Assembly: GCF_029893345.1 (NCBI RefSeq)
Contig: NZ_JARXVE010000003.1
Location: 186,001 to 250,000 of the forward strand
Length of the DNA stretch: 64,000 bases
Origin: Mycolicibacterium frederiksbergense
Lineage (GTDB): Bacteria > Actinomycetota > Actinomycetes > Mycobacteriales > Mycobacteriaceae
Direction of reading: 5' to 3'
In this document: piece after piece, positions 35,893 through 44,566 of the stretch
Layout of the letters: each line of letters begins with the position of its first letter
How positions within the stretch are numbered: position 1 is the stretch's first letter
Translations under genes and position numbers: made by a program
Notes under the pieces: generated by a model
The model's input: only the letters and a program-made list of their open reading frames with translations
What the model was told of the DNA's origin: nothing
Databases searched by the model: none

Positions 35893-36489
35893 TTAGGGCC
35901 GCAGGCTGCGCATGGTGCGGAGCACGAAGTCATCCAGCAGTTCGTCGCGGATGGGCCAGTCGTTGGTGGTGATCATCAGCGCGTAGAAGCCGAGCAGGAA
36001 AAACACCGCGCTGTTCCACGGATTGACGTCGCCGCCCACCTCACCCTGCTGCTGGGCCAGTTCGATCTCGCGGGCCACCCCGACAACCACCGGGTGCTCC
36101 TGACTGTCCTGCGGCGGCCGGGTCTGCGAGAAGTGCAGCGCAAGAATGTCTTTGAAGAGTATGCCGCCGAGCCGGTGTTCCAATTTGACCACCAGGCGCA
36201 TGGATTCCCGCAGGGCCGCCTCCAGGGTGTGCGGCTTCTTGAGGAACTGGGCGTACTGCTTGGCGATGCGCTCCTCTTCACGCTGCTCCAACTCCAGCAG
36301 CACGTGCTCCTTGGTGGGGAAATGGAAGAAGAACGTGCCGTGCGCGACGCCCGCCGCGGTCACGATCGCACCGACATCCGCATCGGCCATCCCGGCACGC
36401 TTGAACTCCGCGATCGCCGCGCCCATCAACCGCTCACGGGTCTGCAGGCGCTTCGCCTCACGCGCAGACAGCCTGTCCGCCACAGCCAC
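35893..36489 (-). CDS. TetR-family transcriptional regulator
   Basis: The protein has 198 residues from a GTG. The HTH is MGAAIAEFKRAGMADADVGAIVTAAGVAHGTFFFHFPTKEHVLLEL, and the C-terminal domain ends FVLRTMRSLRP. It faces the diguanylate cyclase gene tail to tail and follows the Nudix gene on the same strand. The target is unknown; no palindrome was recognised in front of it. Confidence 0.87.
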   Translation of the reverse strand: MAVADRLSAREAKRLQTRERLMGAAIAEFKRAGMADADVGAIVTAAGVAHGTFFFHFPTKEHVLLELEQREEERIAKQYAQFLKKPHTLEAALRESMRLVVKLEHRLGGILFKDILALHFSQTRPPQDSQEHPVVVGVAREIELAQQQGEVGGDVNPWNSAVFFLLGFYALMITTNDWPIRDELLDDFVLRTMRSLRP

Positions 36490-36553
36490 GTCCGTCCTTC
36501 GTCATCGACTCACCGGCTTCGATTGGACAGTATCGCCCGGCGCCCGGGCGGGC

Positions 36554-37273
36554 CTATCGCCAGGCGAACACCGGCTGCTCCAGCTCGTCCACCGGATCGT
36601 GCCGGCCTTCCAGGCCCAGCCATCTGAGCTGCAACAGCACCGCACCGGTCGGTGCGTGGATGAGGTCGCCGCCCAGCGGGATCTGCACCACCGGACGCGG
36701 GCTCTCCGGGATGGTTACGAACCGCGGCGAATCCTCGCGATGCAGTTGGTGCAGCCCGACCCGGTAGGCGGCCACCACCTCGTCGGGGGCCGGACGCAGG
36801 TCGAGCCGGCCATCGCCCCACATCACCACCGGGGTGATCACGTAGCCCGACCGCGTCGGATAGTCGTCGAGCAGGCCCAGCACCGCCGATTCGGACAGGC
36901 TGACGCCGACTTCTTCATCCAGTTCCCGCAGCGCGGCATCGATCGCGGTTTCACCCGGGTCCAGCCGGCCGCCGGGCAGCGCCCATTGGGCCGGATGCGA
37001 TGACAGCCGGGATGTTCTGCGGCACAGCAGAAAAGACGCACCGCCCGACACGTCGACCATGCGTCCGTCGAGGCCCGGCTCGGGCATCGGCCGGCCGCCG
37101 ATCCAGTCCTCGACGGGCGCCGGATCCACCCGGTCCTCGCCGACCTCGGAGTCGACGATCACGACTGCGACGGCCGCGTGCCGCTTGGTCGGGTCGGTGA
37201 CCACGCGGCGGTCATGGCCGTCCAGATGCGTCTGGATCCGTTCACGAAGTGCGTCGTCGTAGGAGATCGTCAC
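36554..37273 (-). CDS. Nudix hydrolase, CoA-pyrophosphatase-like
   Basis: The protein has 239 residues from GTG 37273 (VTISYDDALRERIQTHLDG); the longer frame upstream lacks support. The Nudix box is complete: GRLDPGETAIDAALRELDEEVGV fits Gx5Ex7REUxEExGU. Upstream lies a ~100-residue N-terminal region with SFLLCRRTSRLSSHPAQWALPGG, as in NudL/CoAse-type enzymes, which cleave CoA or other nucleoside diphosphate derivatives with Mg2+/Mn2+. It is cytosolic. Confidence 0.87.
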   Translation of the reverse strand: MTISYDDALRERIQTHLDGHDRRVVTDPTKRHAAVAVVIVDSEVGEDRVDPAPVEDWIGGRPMPEPGLDGRMVDVSGGASFLLCRRTSRLSSHPAQWALPGGRLDPGETAIDAALRELDEEVGVSLSESAVLGLLDDYPTRSGYVITPVVMWGDGRLDLRPAPDEVVAAYRVGLHQLHREDSPRFVTIPESPRPVVQIPLGGDLIHAPTGAVLLQLRWLGLEGRHDPVDELEQPVFAWR

Positions 37274-37404
37274 CGCACGACCATATGCGGCAACTGCCGC
37301 GGCCCCGGTAAACGCCCAAGCGCCCTTGTTAAAAGAGTGGTAGAAGTGGTTAGTGGGTATAACTGCCCGCAAAGCCATTCAAAGAGGTCCAGTCGAGGAG
37401 GAGC

Positions 37405-38058
37405 ATGCCGGTCGGCAGCAGGATTCGGCTGGCGACGGTCGCCGCAGCACTGGCTGCCGCGGCAGGCATTACCTCTGCTCCTGTGGCCTCGGCCGCCGCA
37501 CCATGTCCCGACATCGAAGTCGTTTTCGCTCGGGGCACCGACGAGCCCGCGGGCATCGGTGTCGTCGGCCAGTCATTCGTCGACACCCTGCGCCCCATGG
37601 TGAAAGATTCGACGGTCGGCGTGTACGCGGTGAAGTACCCCGCATCGTGGGATTTTGCGAAAGCCGCGGCCGGCGCCACCGACATGAGCAAGCGCATCCA
37701 AGCCACCGCCGCGCGGTGCCCCAAAACCAAGATCGTGCTGGGCGGCTACTCGCAGGGCGCGGCCGTGGTCGACGTCGTGGCCACCGCACCCATCGCCGGC
37801 CTCGGCTACACCGCCCCGCTGCCCGCCGCGGTCGTCCCGCGAGTCGCCTCGGTCGTGGTCTTCGGTAATCCGTCGGCGCGCCTCGGCCAGCCGCTGACCC
37901 GGATGAGCCCGGCCTTCGGCGCCAGGACCGCTGACCTGTGCACGACCAACGACCCCATCTGTTCGCGCGGTCGGGATTGGGATGCGCACACCCGCTACCC
38001 GCAGTCCGGCCTGGTCAAGCTCGCCGCGCAGTGGGTCACCAAGCACGTCCAGCACTAA
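37405..38058 (+). CDS. Secreted cutinase-family esterase (CULP)
   Basis: The protein has 217 residues from an ATG with a GAGGAGGAG ribosome site. The signal peptide ends at ASAAAPCPDIEVVFARGTDE. The catalytic Ser is in LGGYSQGAAVVD, Asp in NDPICSRGRDW, and His in DAHTRYPQSG; paired cysteines surround the active site. Mycobacterial cutinase-like proteins hydrolyse lipid esters at the cell surface or outside. The length is typical. Confidence 0.93.
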   Translation: MPVGSRIRLATVAAALAAAAGITSAPVASAAAPCPDIEVVFARGTDEPAGIGVVGQSFVDTLRPMVKDSTVGVYAVKYPASWDFAKAAAGATDMSKRIQATAARCPKTKIVLGGYSQGAAVVDVVATAPIAGLGYTAPLPAAVVPRVASVVVFGNPSARLGQPLTRMSPAFGARTADLCTTNDPICSRGRDWDAHTRYPQSGLVKLAAQWVTKHVQH

Positions 38059-38086
38059 GGGAACTCCGGGGCCGCGCGCGCCAACC

Positions 38087-38320
38087 CTAGGTCGTCACCG
38101 TGTACAGCAGATGGGTCCCGGGAAGTCCTTTGAGTTCGGCTTCGCGCGGGGCGCTCGTCAGCTGCCGTCGGCTCACGATGAACAGCACCAGGAACGTGAC
38201 GAACGCCGCAAACGACAGCACGGCGACGACCGACAAGACTGTCTCAACGGTTGTCGGCATCGGCACCCGCTGATTATCAGGCACGCTGATTCCCATATCG
38301 AACAACTTGGGCAGCAACAC
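38087..38320 (-). CDS. Possible small single-TM protein
   Basis: The protein has up to 77 residues (GTG 38320, or ATG 38296). One strong TM helix (VETVLSVVAVLSFAAFVTFLVLFIV) is followed by SRRQ, so the C-terminus is probably cytoplasmic. No ribosome site or family is recognisable. The frame fills the gap between the cutinase and Hcp genes and encodes a plausible membrane peptide, but it could be chance. Confidence 0.4.
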   Translation of the reverse strand: MLLPKLFDMGISVPDNQRVPMPTTVETVLSVVAVLSFAAFVTFLVLFIVSRRQLTSAPREAELKGLPGTHLLYTVTT

Positions 38321-38382
38321 ATTCCCGACCTATGGAGGTATTCCGGAAGCTAGAATCCGGTAACGCCACAGGAAGAGGCCCG

Positions 38383-38856
38383 ATGACCACCGAGATCTTC
38401 GCGAAAATTGGTGATATCAAAGGTGAATCGCTCGCCGCCGGCCACCGGGACGAGATCGACGTCCTGTCGTTCTCCTGGGGCGTGGCAAACACCGGCACCA
38501 CCGGCGCCGGAGGAGGGAGCGGTGCCGGCCGGGCCACATTTCGGGATCTGGTGATCGTTCACCACATCGACAACGCCACACCCGGATTAATTCTGGCGTG
38601 CGCCACCGGCCGCCACCTACCGCAGACGACGATCACCCACCGCATAGCGGGCCAGCGGGAGTTCCTGATCATCAAGCTCGATGACGTCACCGTCACTTCG
38701 GTCGACCACACCGGCGGCGAGGGGCAGCCGTACACAGAATCGGTGAGTTTGAGGTTCGCGAAGGTCGATCTGCACTACCGGAAGCAACGCCCCGACGGAA
38801 CCCTGGACGACGGGCAGCATTTCACGTTCGACCTGAAGACGCACCAGCCCGGATAG
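38383..38856 (+). CDS. Orphan Hcp-family (type VI tube-like) protein
   Basis: The protein has 157 residues from ATG 38383 with GGAAGAGG 5 nt upstream. The Hcp fold is shown by TEIFAKIGDIKGESLAAGHRDEIDVLSFSWGVANTG, a Gly-rich loop (GAGGGSGAGRA), TFRDLVIVHHIDNATPGLILACATGRHL, EFLIIKLDDVTVTSV and ESVSLRFAKVDLHYRKQ. In proteobacteria Hcp hexamers form the T6SS inner tube, but no other T6SS gene is in the window and mycobacteria lack that machine. Its role here is unknown; it is probably a ring-forming cytosolic protein. Confidence 0.87.
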   Translation: MTTEIFAKIGDIKGESLAAGHRDEIDVLSFSWGVANTGTTGAGGGSGAGRATFRDLVIVHHIDNATPGLILACATGRHLPQTTITHRIAGQREFLIIKLDDVTVTSVDHTGGEGQPYTESVSLRFAKVDLHYRKQRPDGTLDDGQHFTFDLKTHQPG

Positions 38857-38949
38857 CGCAGGCCCTGACCGTGCCGCCACCGGCACATGTCACATTTCGT
38901 CGCGTTGAGGTGTCTTGAGGAGGTAGACACCATCAACCGGGAGTGCACC

Positions 38950-39423
38950 ATGGATGCTCGTTTGAACCTGTTCGAGAACCGGACCGCCGCCAAGATGCTC
39001 ATATACGTCACCTCGGCGGGCAAGGTGATCACGGACTCGGCGCTGCCCAACGCGACGCAGCAGTTGGTGGCGCTGCGCGCCAGCCAGATCAATGGCTGCG
39101 GCTTCTGCACCGACATGCACACCAAGGATGCCGCTGTCGCCGGCGAGACCCAGCAGCGCCTCAACCTGGTCGCGGCGTGGCGGGAAGCAACGGTGTTCAC
39201 CGAGGCCGAACGCGCGGCCCTGGAGCTGACCGAGCAGGGCACCCGCATCGCCGACGCGGCAGGCGGCGTCAGCGACGAGGTGTGGGCGAAGGCGGTCAAG
39301 CATTACGACGAGGATCAACTCGCCGCGCTGGTGTGCCTGATCGCCTTCATGAACACCGTCAACCGCTTGAACGTGATCATCCGGCAGCCCGCCGGCGACT
39401 ACCAGCCGGGCCAGTTCCGCTAG
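38950..39423 (+). CDS. AhpD-like/carboxymuconolactone decarboxylase-family protein
   Basis: The protein has 157 residues from ATG 38950. The redox motif CGFC is followed by TDMHTKDA, the AhpD/CMD signature with the general-base His. The C-terminal part is DEDQLAALVCLIAFMNTVNRLNVI. Members reduce peroxides through the CxxC pair or act in dithiol relay; true decarboxylase activity is unlikely for this CxxC subtype. A longer frame from 38887 is possible, but its N-terminus is not family-like. Confidence 0.87.
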   Translation: MDARLNLFENRTAAKMLIYVTSAGKVITDSALPNATQQLVALRASQINGCGFCTDMHTKDAAVAGETQQRLNLVAAWREATVFTEAERAALELTEQGTRIADAAGGVSDEVWAKAVKHYDEDQLAALVCLIAFMNTVNRLNVIIRQPAGDYQPGQFR

Positions 39424-39492
39424 CGGCGCCCACGCACGTCAGGAGTCGATGGTCGGCCGGACGATCAGCGGTGCGAGCGAGCTGGCACGCTG

Positions 39493-42048
39493 GTGGGCAC
39501 GATGACCCTGCCACCACCGCTGCTCGACGACCCAAGCGACCTGTCAGATCTGCGCGCGAAAGGCGCCGATGCCGACACGCTGTTCGCCGACTTCGCCACC
39601 TGGGCCGAGGCCAACGGCACCACGCTGTACCCGGCGCAGGAGGAGGCGCTGATCGAACTGGTCAGCGGCGCGAACGTGATCCTGGCGACGCCGACCGGGT
39701 CGGGTAAGTCGCTGGTGGCTACCGGCGCGCTGTACGCGGCGCTGGCGACCGGGCGGCGCAGCTACTACACCGCCCCGATCAAGGCGCTGGTCAGTGAGAA
39801 GTTCTTCGCGCTGTGCGACGTGTTCGGCGCGGCCAATGTCGGCATGCTCACCGGGGACGCATCGGTGAACGCGGACGCCCCGATCATCGCGTGTACCGCC
39901 GAGATCCTGGCCAACCTCGCGCTACGCGAGGGCGGTGAAAACAACACAGCCGCCGACATGATCGTGATGGATGAGTTCCACTTCTACGGCGACCCGGATC
40001 GCGGCTGGGCCTGGCAGGTGCCGCTGCTGGAGCTTCCCAAGGCCCAGTTCCTGCTGATGTCGGCGACGTTGGGTGACGTGACCTTCCTGTGCAAGGACCT
40101 GACCCGGCGCACCGGACGGGAGACGGCGCTGGTCACCGGCGCCGAACGGCCGGTGCCATTGTTCTACTCGTACGCCACCACGCCGATGCACGAGACGATT
40201 GCCGACCTGCTCGAGACGAAGCAGGCGCCGATCTACGTGGTGCACTTCACCCAGGCCTCGGCGCTGGAGCGGGCCCAGGCGCTGATGAGCGTGAACGTCT
40301 GCACCAAGGAGGAGAAGGCCGCGATCGCCGAGATGATCGGCGGTTTCCGGTTTTCCACCACATTCGGGACCACGCTGTCCCGGCTGGTGCGACACGGCAT
40401 CGGCGTCCATCACGCCGGCATGCTGCCCAAATACCGCCGGTTGGTGGAACAGTTGGCCCAGGCCGGGCTGCTCAAGGTGATCTGCGGCACCGACACCCTC
40501 GGCGTCGGCATCAACGTGCCGATCCGCACCGTCGTGTTCTCCGCCCTGTCCAAATACGACGGCACCCGGATGCGGCTGCTCAACGCCCGCGAGTTCCACC
40601 AGATCGCCGGGCGGGCGGGCCGCGCCGGATACGACACCGTGGGCACCGTCGTAGTGCAGGCACCCGACCACGAGGTCGAGAACATCAAGCAGTTCGCCAA
40701 AGTGGCCGACGATCCCAAGAAGCGTCGAAAACTGGTGCGGCGCAAGGCACCCGAGGGCATGGTGCCGTGGGGTGAGAACACCATGACCCGGCTGATCGAC
40801 GCCGCCCCCGAGGCGCTGACCAGCAACATGCGGGTATCGACAGCCATGATCCTCGATGTCGTGGACCGTCCCGGCGATCCGTTCGCGGCGATGCGTCGCC
40901 TGCTCACCGACAATCACGAACCGCGCAAACGTCAACTCCGGCACATCCGGGAGGCCGTCGGCATCGCCCGATCCCTGCTACAGGCCGGCGTCGTGGAACG
41001 TCTCGACGAACCCGAGGCCGATGGCCGCCGGTACCGACTGACCGTCGACTTGCCACCCGATTTCGCGCTCAACCAACCGCTGTCGACCTTCGCGCTGGCC
41101 GCAGTCGATGTCCTCGATCCCGAATCGGAAACCTATGCGCTGGACGTGGTTTCGGTGATCGAGGCCACGTTGGAAGATCCCCGCCAGATCCTGGCCGCGC
41201 AGCTGAACAAGGCCAGGGGCGAAGCGGTGGCGCAGATGAAGGCCGACGGGATCGAGTACGACGAACGCATCGAATTGCTCGATGAGGTCAGCTATCCCAA
41301 GCCGCTGGCCGAACTGCTCGAGCACACCTACGAGGTGTACCGGCGCAGCAACCCGTGGGCTGCCGACGGGCACCTGTCCCCCAAGTCGGTGGTGCGCGAG
41401 ATGTGGGAGCGCGCACTGACCTTCCGCGAGCTCGTCAGTGTCTACGGACTGACCCGCTCCGAGGGGGCCGTACTGCGGTATCTCTCCGATGCGTTCAAGG
41501 CGCTGCGCTCGGGCGTGCCCGCCGCCGCTCGCACCGAGCAACTGTCCGACATCGTCGAGTGGCTCGGCGAGCTGGTGCGCCAAGTGGATTCGAGCCTGCT
41601 CGACGAGTGGGAACAGCTCACCAGCTCCGATCAGCCGGTAGACACACCGGTTGCGGCGCCGACGCGGCCGCGCCCGCTGACCGGCAACGAGCGGGCGTTC
41701 ACCGCGATGGTCCGCAATGCGCTGTTCCGCCGGGTGCAGCTGTTCGCACTGCGCCGCTGGGATGAGCTCGGCGCACTGGATGCCGGCTCCGGCTGGACAT
41801 CGCAGCGGTGGGAAGAACTGGGGCACAGCTACTTTGACGAGCACGACGATGTGGGTACCGGCGCCGATGCCCGAGGTCCGGCGTTCCTGATTTTCGACCG
41901 TCAACCCGGGGTGTGGCGGGTGCGCCAGGTTCTCGACGACCCTGCCGGAGACCGGGATTGGGGATTGGACGTGGAGGTGGATCTGGAAGCCTCCGACGAA
42001 GCCGGTGCGGCAGTGATTCGCCTGGTCGATGCCGGCCGGATGGATTAG
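39493..42048 (+). CDS. Ski2-like DExH-box helicase with DUF3516-type C-terminus
   Basis: The protein has 851 residues; GTG 39493 or ATG 39502. Motif I ATPTGSGKS (~66-74), DEFH (~159), MSATL, GVHHAGMLPKYR, TDTLGVGINVPIRT and QIAGRAGR are all intact. A ~400-residue C-terminal region with PRQILAAQLNKARGEAVAQMKADGIEYDER and YRRSNPWAADGHLSPKSVVREM matches the actinobacterial DUF3516-type tail. It should be an RNA helicase related to the Ski2/Mtr4 group and distinct from HelY. It is convergent with the swivel-domain gene with 10 bp between stops. Confidence 0.9.
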   Translation: MGTMTLPPPLLDDPSDLSDLRAKGADADTLFADFATWAEANGTTLYPAQEEALIELVSGANVILATPTGSGKSLVATGALYAALATGRRSYYTAPIKALVSEKFFALCDVFGAANVGMLTGDASVNADAPIIACTAEILANLALREGGENNTAADMIVMDEFHFYGDPDRGWAWQVPLLELPKAQFLLMSATLGDVTFLCKDLTRRTGRETALVTGAERPVPLFYSYATTPMHETIADLLETKQAPIYVVHFTQASALERAQALMSVNVCTKEEKAAIAEMIGGFRFSTTFGTTLSRLVRHGIGVHHAGMLPKYRRLVEQLAQAGLLKVICGTDTLGVGINVPIRTVVFSALSKYDGTRMRLLNAREFHQIAGRAGRAGYDTVGTVVVQAPDHEVENIKQFAKVADDPKKRRKLVRRKAPEGMVPWGENTMTRLIDAAPEALTSNMRVSTAMILDVVDRPGDPFAAMRRLLTDNHEPRKRQLRHIREAVGIARSLLQAGVVERLDEPEADGRRYRLTVDLPPDFALNQPLSTFALAAVDVLDPESETYALDVVSVIEATLEDPRQILAAQLNKARGEAVAQMKADGIEYDERIELLDEVSYPKPLAELLEHTYEVYRRSNPWAADGHLSPKSVVREMWERALTFRELVSVYGLTRSEGAVLRYLSDAFKALRSGVPAAARTEQLSDIVEWLGELVRQVDSSLLDEWEQLTSSDQPVDTPVAAPTRPRPLTGNERAFTAMVRNALFRRVQLFALRRWDELGALDAGSGWTSQRWEELGHSYFDEHDDVGTGADARGPAFLIFDRQPGVWRVRQVLDDPAGDRDWGLDVEVDLEASDEAGAAVIRLVDAGRMD

Positions 42049-42058
42049 GGCAGCAGTC

Positions 42059-44353
42059 CTAACTGATCCGGGTCACCTGCCCCGATCCGCCGTCGACCCG
42101 GACGATGTGCCCGGTGCGCAATACCCGAGTGGCGCAGTGCGATCCGACGACGCACGGGATGCTGAACTCGCGCGCCACGATTGCTGCGTGCGACATCATC
42201 GCGCCGGTGTCGACGATGATTGCGGCCGCGTACGAGAAGAACGGCGTCCAGCCCACGTCGATGGATCCGGCGACCAGTACCTCGCCGGGTTGCAGGTCAT
42301 TGACCGATTCGGCGGTGGCGACCCGTACCCGTCCGGTCGCCAGGCCGACCGACGCCGCGATCCCCGACAGCACGTCGCCGGACCTCAGTTCGGCGGCCTC
42401 CTCCTGATTCAGCTCCCAGCGGTCGACGAATTCGATCGGCGGCCGTTCCCGCTGCAGCCGCTGCTGCTCAGCCTTTCGCCGCGACACCAGGTACCGGGTA
42501 TTCCATCGCGGATACAACACTTCGTCACGAACCAGATAGAACACGTCGTCACGCTCGTCGATGACGTCAGCGGCGACCAAACGGTTACCCAGTTCCCGTG
42601 CGATCAACCGGTATTCGTGTGTCTGCCGGATCGCAGCATCGCGCGCCCGTTCCCGCGACCGCAGAAACCAGGAGGCGATCCAGCCCAGCAGCCGCGCCCA
42701 AGGCGAGAATGACCGCGCCGCCGGGGTCCGGTGTTCTTCCGTACCGGCGAACTTGACCACCACGTCGAGCAATCGTTCCGGGCGGTCCGCGAACACCGGG
42801 TTGGCCAACTCCGTCTCCCCCGGCCCGCGGTGCCCCCATTCGGCGATGACCGCGTCCAGCCGGGTCACGAACGCGGGGCGACTGCTCCGGAGTCGGTTCA
42901 GCGCCTCGTGCGCGTCGCGATCCCGCAGGATCGCCGCGATTGACGCGTCCGCGCGCGCCTGCGCCGCCAGCGCACGGGTGGCCCTGGTCAGTCCGGCGCT
43001 GACGAGCTTGTCCGCACCCCCGGACGCTTCGCTGATCAGCGACCTGCCGGCGAACTTCTCCAGCACACCCAGAATCGGCACGATCGTCAACGTGATGAGC
43101 GCTGCCGCCGACCATGCGCTCACGACTTGGTCATGACCACATCGCATTTCACCGCGCAGCCGATCATCGGACAGGCCGGCGTAGTAGCCGGCTCCACGCT
43201 GCCCCATGCGCGCTTCGCGGTCCAGCCGCCGCGCCTCGGACAGTCCCGACAGGATGAACGTCAGCGACCGGGGAAGTCGCACCGCCATGCCCCACCACGG
43301 GATCTTGGTGAACTCCGGAACCGCCCCGCCCGAGCGCGCCCCGAACAGTTTTTCCCGCCAGCCGGACGGGTCGGCGCCGGGCAGCACCGCACCCGCCGCG
43401 AACAGCACGCTGAGGTTCGCGTAAACCCGGTGGCCGAACGACCCGGCCTGCTCCTCGATCACCGCCCGCCGCAGCTCACCGGACACCCTCATCTCATCGA
43501 CGGCCTGGCGTCCCATGGCGCGCATGCCATCGAGCGACAGCTCCAATGACAATGGCGTCATCGGCCCGGGAAACGCTTCCGAGGTGTTCACCGCGGTGTA
43601 GACCGGCCAGCGCGGGTCGACCAGGGTGTCGAATTCGCCGCCGTGCTCGCTTGCCGGGTGCCGTCGCTGCTGCTGCGACAGCACCGGGGGCCGGGCCCAC
43701 AGGTACCGCCACAGTAGACGAATTCGCTTGCCCCCCAGGTAGATATGACCTCGGTTGGCCTTTCCGAAGTCGGTGACGCAGTCCCGGCTCGACCACGCCG
43801 GGTTGAAACCCAACTCGGCCAGCCTGCCGGTGTCGATCACCGGTAGGTCGCGGGCCCAGGGCACCTCCGCGTACCGCTTGCCCAGTAGCTGGGCGACCTC
43901 GCGCAGTCCGAGCGGGTCGGGGGCCGCCAGCCCGACCATCCCGGTCCACCCCGGGTTCTCGACCGCATCGGTGATGAAACGCACGGCATCGTCGGGGTGG
44001 ATGAACTGCGTCACATTGCCGCCGTTCTTTGCACCGATCAGCACCGGGGTGGCGAACCGGCGCTGCACGTCCGCGCCGGAATCTCTGCCCATGATCGCCG
44101 CGGTGCGCACCACCAGCACATCGGCGCCTGGTATCGCGGAACGGAATTCGGCCGCTGCCGGCAGCAGGACCACCCGCCGCACCCCCGACTGCGCGGCGAG
44201 CGCACTCGGTGAGTTCGGGCCGCACACCACCACGTCGACGTCGGCTGGGGTTGCCACGTCATGCACCGTCGAGACCCGATGGCCCCGATGGGTCAACTCC
44301 GCGGCCAGTCCCGACCAGCCATCCTCGAGTGCATCACCAACCGCAACCCGCAT
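42059..44353 (-). CDS. Rossmann-domain / PEP-utilizer swivel-domain fusion protein
   Basis: The protein has 764 residues from an ATG. Residues 1-~200 look like an NAD(P)-binding epimerase-type domain (VVRTAAIMGRDSG, FIHPDDAVRFITDAVENPG). A long helical middle region begins WPVYTAVNTSEAFPGPMTPLSLELS. The end is a PEP-synthase/PPDK mobile domain with the phosphorylatable His722 in GAMMSHAAIVAREFSIPCVVG. No ATP-grasp domain is present. The middle plus swivel layout resembles the drug-binding and His parts of rifamycin phosphotransferase. The gene diverges from helR, and its start is 140 bp from the RAE. Rv2047c of M. tuberculosis has, as I recall, a similar make-up. Confidence 0.8.
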   Translation of the reverse strand: MRVAVGDALEDGWSGLAAELTHRGHRVSTVHDVATPADVDVVVCGPNSPSALAAQSGVRRVVLLPAAAEFRSAIPGADVLVVRTAAIMGRDSGADVQRRFATPVLIGAKNGGNVTQFIHPDDAVRFITDAVENPGWTGMVGLAAPDPLGLREVAQLLGKRYAEVPWARDLPVIDTGRLAELGFNPAWSSRDCVTDFGKANRGHIYLGGKRIRLLWRYLWARPPVLSQQQRRHPASEHGGEFDTLVDPRWPVYTAVNTSEAFPGPMTPLSLELSLDGMRAMGRQAVDEMRVSGELRRAVIEEQAGSFGHRVYANLSVLFAAGAVLPGADPSGWREKLFGARSGGAVPEFTKIPWWGMAVRLPRSLTFILSGLSEARRLDREARMGQRGAGYYAGLSDDRLRGEMRCGHDQVVSAWSAAALITLTIVPILGVLEKFAGRSLISEASGGADKLVSAGLTRATRALAAQARADASIAAILRDRDAHEALNRLRSSRPAFVTRLDAVIAEWGHRGPGETELANPVFADRPERLLDVVVKFAGTEEHRTPAARSFSPWARLLGWIASWFLRSRERARDAAIRQTHEYRLIARELGNRLVAADVIDERDDVFYLVRDEVLYPRWNTRYLVSRRKAEQQRLQRERPPIEFVDRWELNQEEAAELRSGDVLSGIAASVGLATGRVRVATAESVNDLQPGEVLVAGSIDVGWTPFFSYAAAIIVDTGAMMSHAAIVAREFSIPCVVGSHCATRVLRTGHIVRVDGGSGQVTRIS

Positions 44354-44446
44354 GTGCCTTCGCCTATGCCCAGATCAATGCCCGCGATGGATTGATCATT
44401 TCACCGCGGATGGGGTGCCGGAGCAAAACTGGTCGGCCCACTTCCG

Positions 44447-44481
44447 AACCTGGGTGGACGACCTGGTGCTACCCCCAGGTT
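44447..44481. promoter_or_regulatory. Inverted repeat upstream of the RAE
   Basis: AACCTGGG (44447-44454) and CCCAGGTT (44474-44481) form perfect 8-bp arms separated by 19 bases, ending 11 bp before the RAE in the 213-bp divergent region. It may be an operator or a hairpin that insulates the two promoters. No factor can be assigned. Confidence 0.5.
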
Positions 44482-44492
44482 AACCCGGACCC

Positions 44493-44513
44493 GGGGCCTT
44501 GCGGCAAGGCCCC
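44493..44513. promoter_or_regulatory. Rifamycin-associated element (RAE)
   Basis: This is a perfect palindrome of GGGGCCTTGC and GCAAGGCCCC around a single G. It contains the core of the published RAE consensus (GGGGCTTGCGGCAAGGCCC) with one extra C in the left arm. It is 53 bp upstream of the helR start. RAEs mark rifamycin-inducible resistance genes (arr, rph, helR, rox) in actinobacteria. A TTGCGG within it could serve as a -35 to a CACAAT at 44524-44529, which is speculative. Confidence 0.88.
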
Positions 44514-44566
44514 CATGGTGGCGCACAATCGCTGGCCGGGGAAGCCATCGGTGGGCGAAAGGAACT

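Noticed and set aside
38383..38856. A type VI secretion system
   Set aside because: Only an Hcp-like gene is present; no sheath, baseplate or membrane-complex genes occur in the window.
39922..40944. Minus-strand frame of 340 codons opposite the Ski2-like helicase
   Set aside because: Shadow frame with His/Gly/Val-rich nonsense; helicase motifs are on the plus strand.
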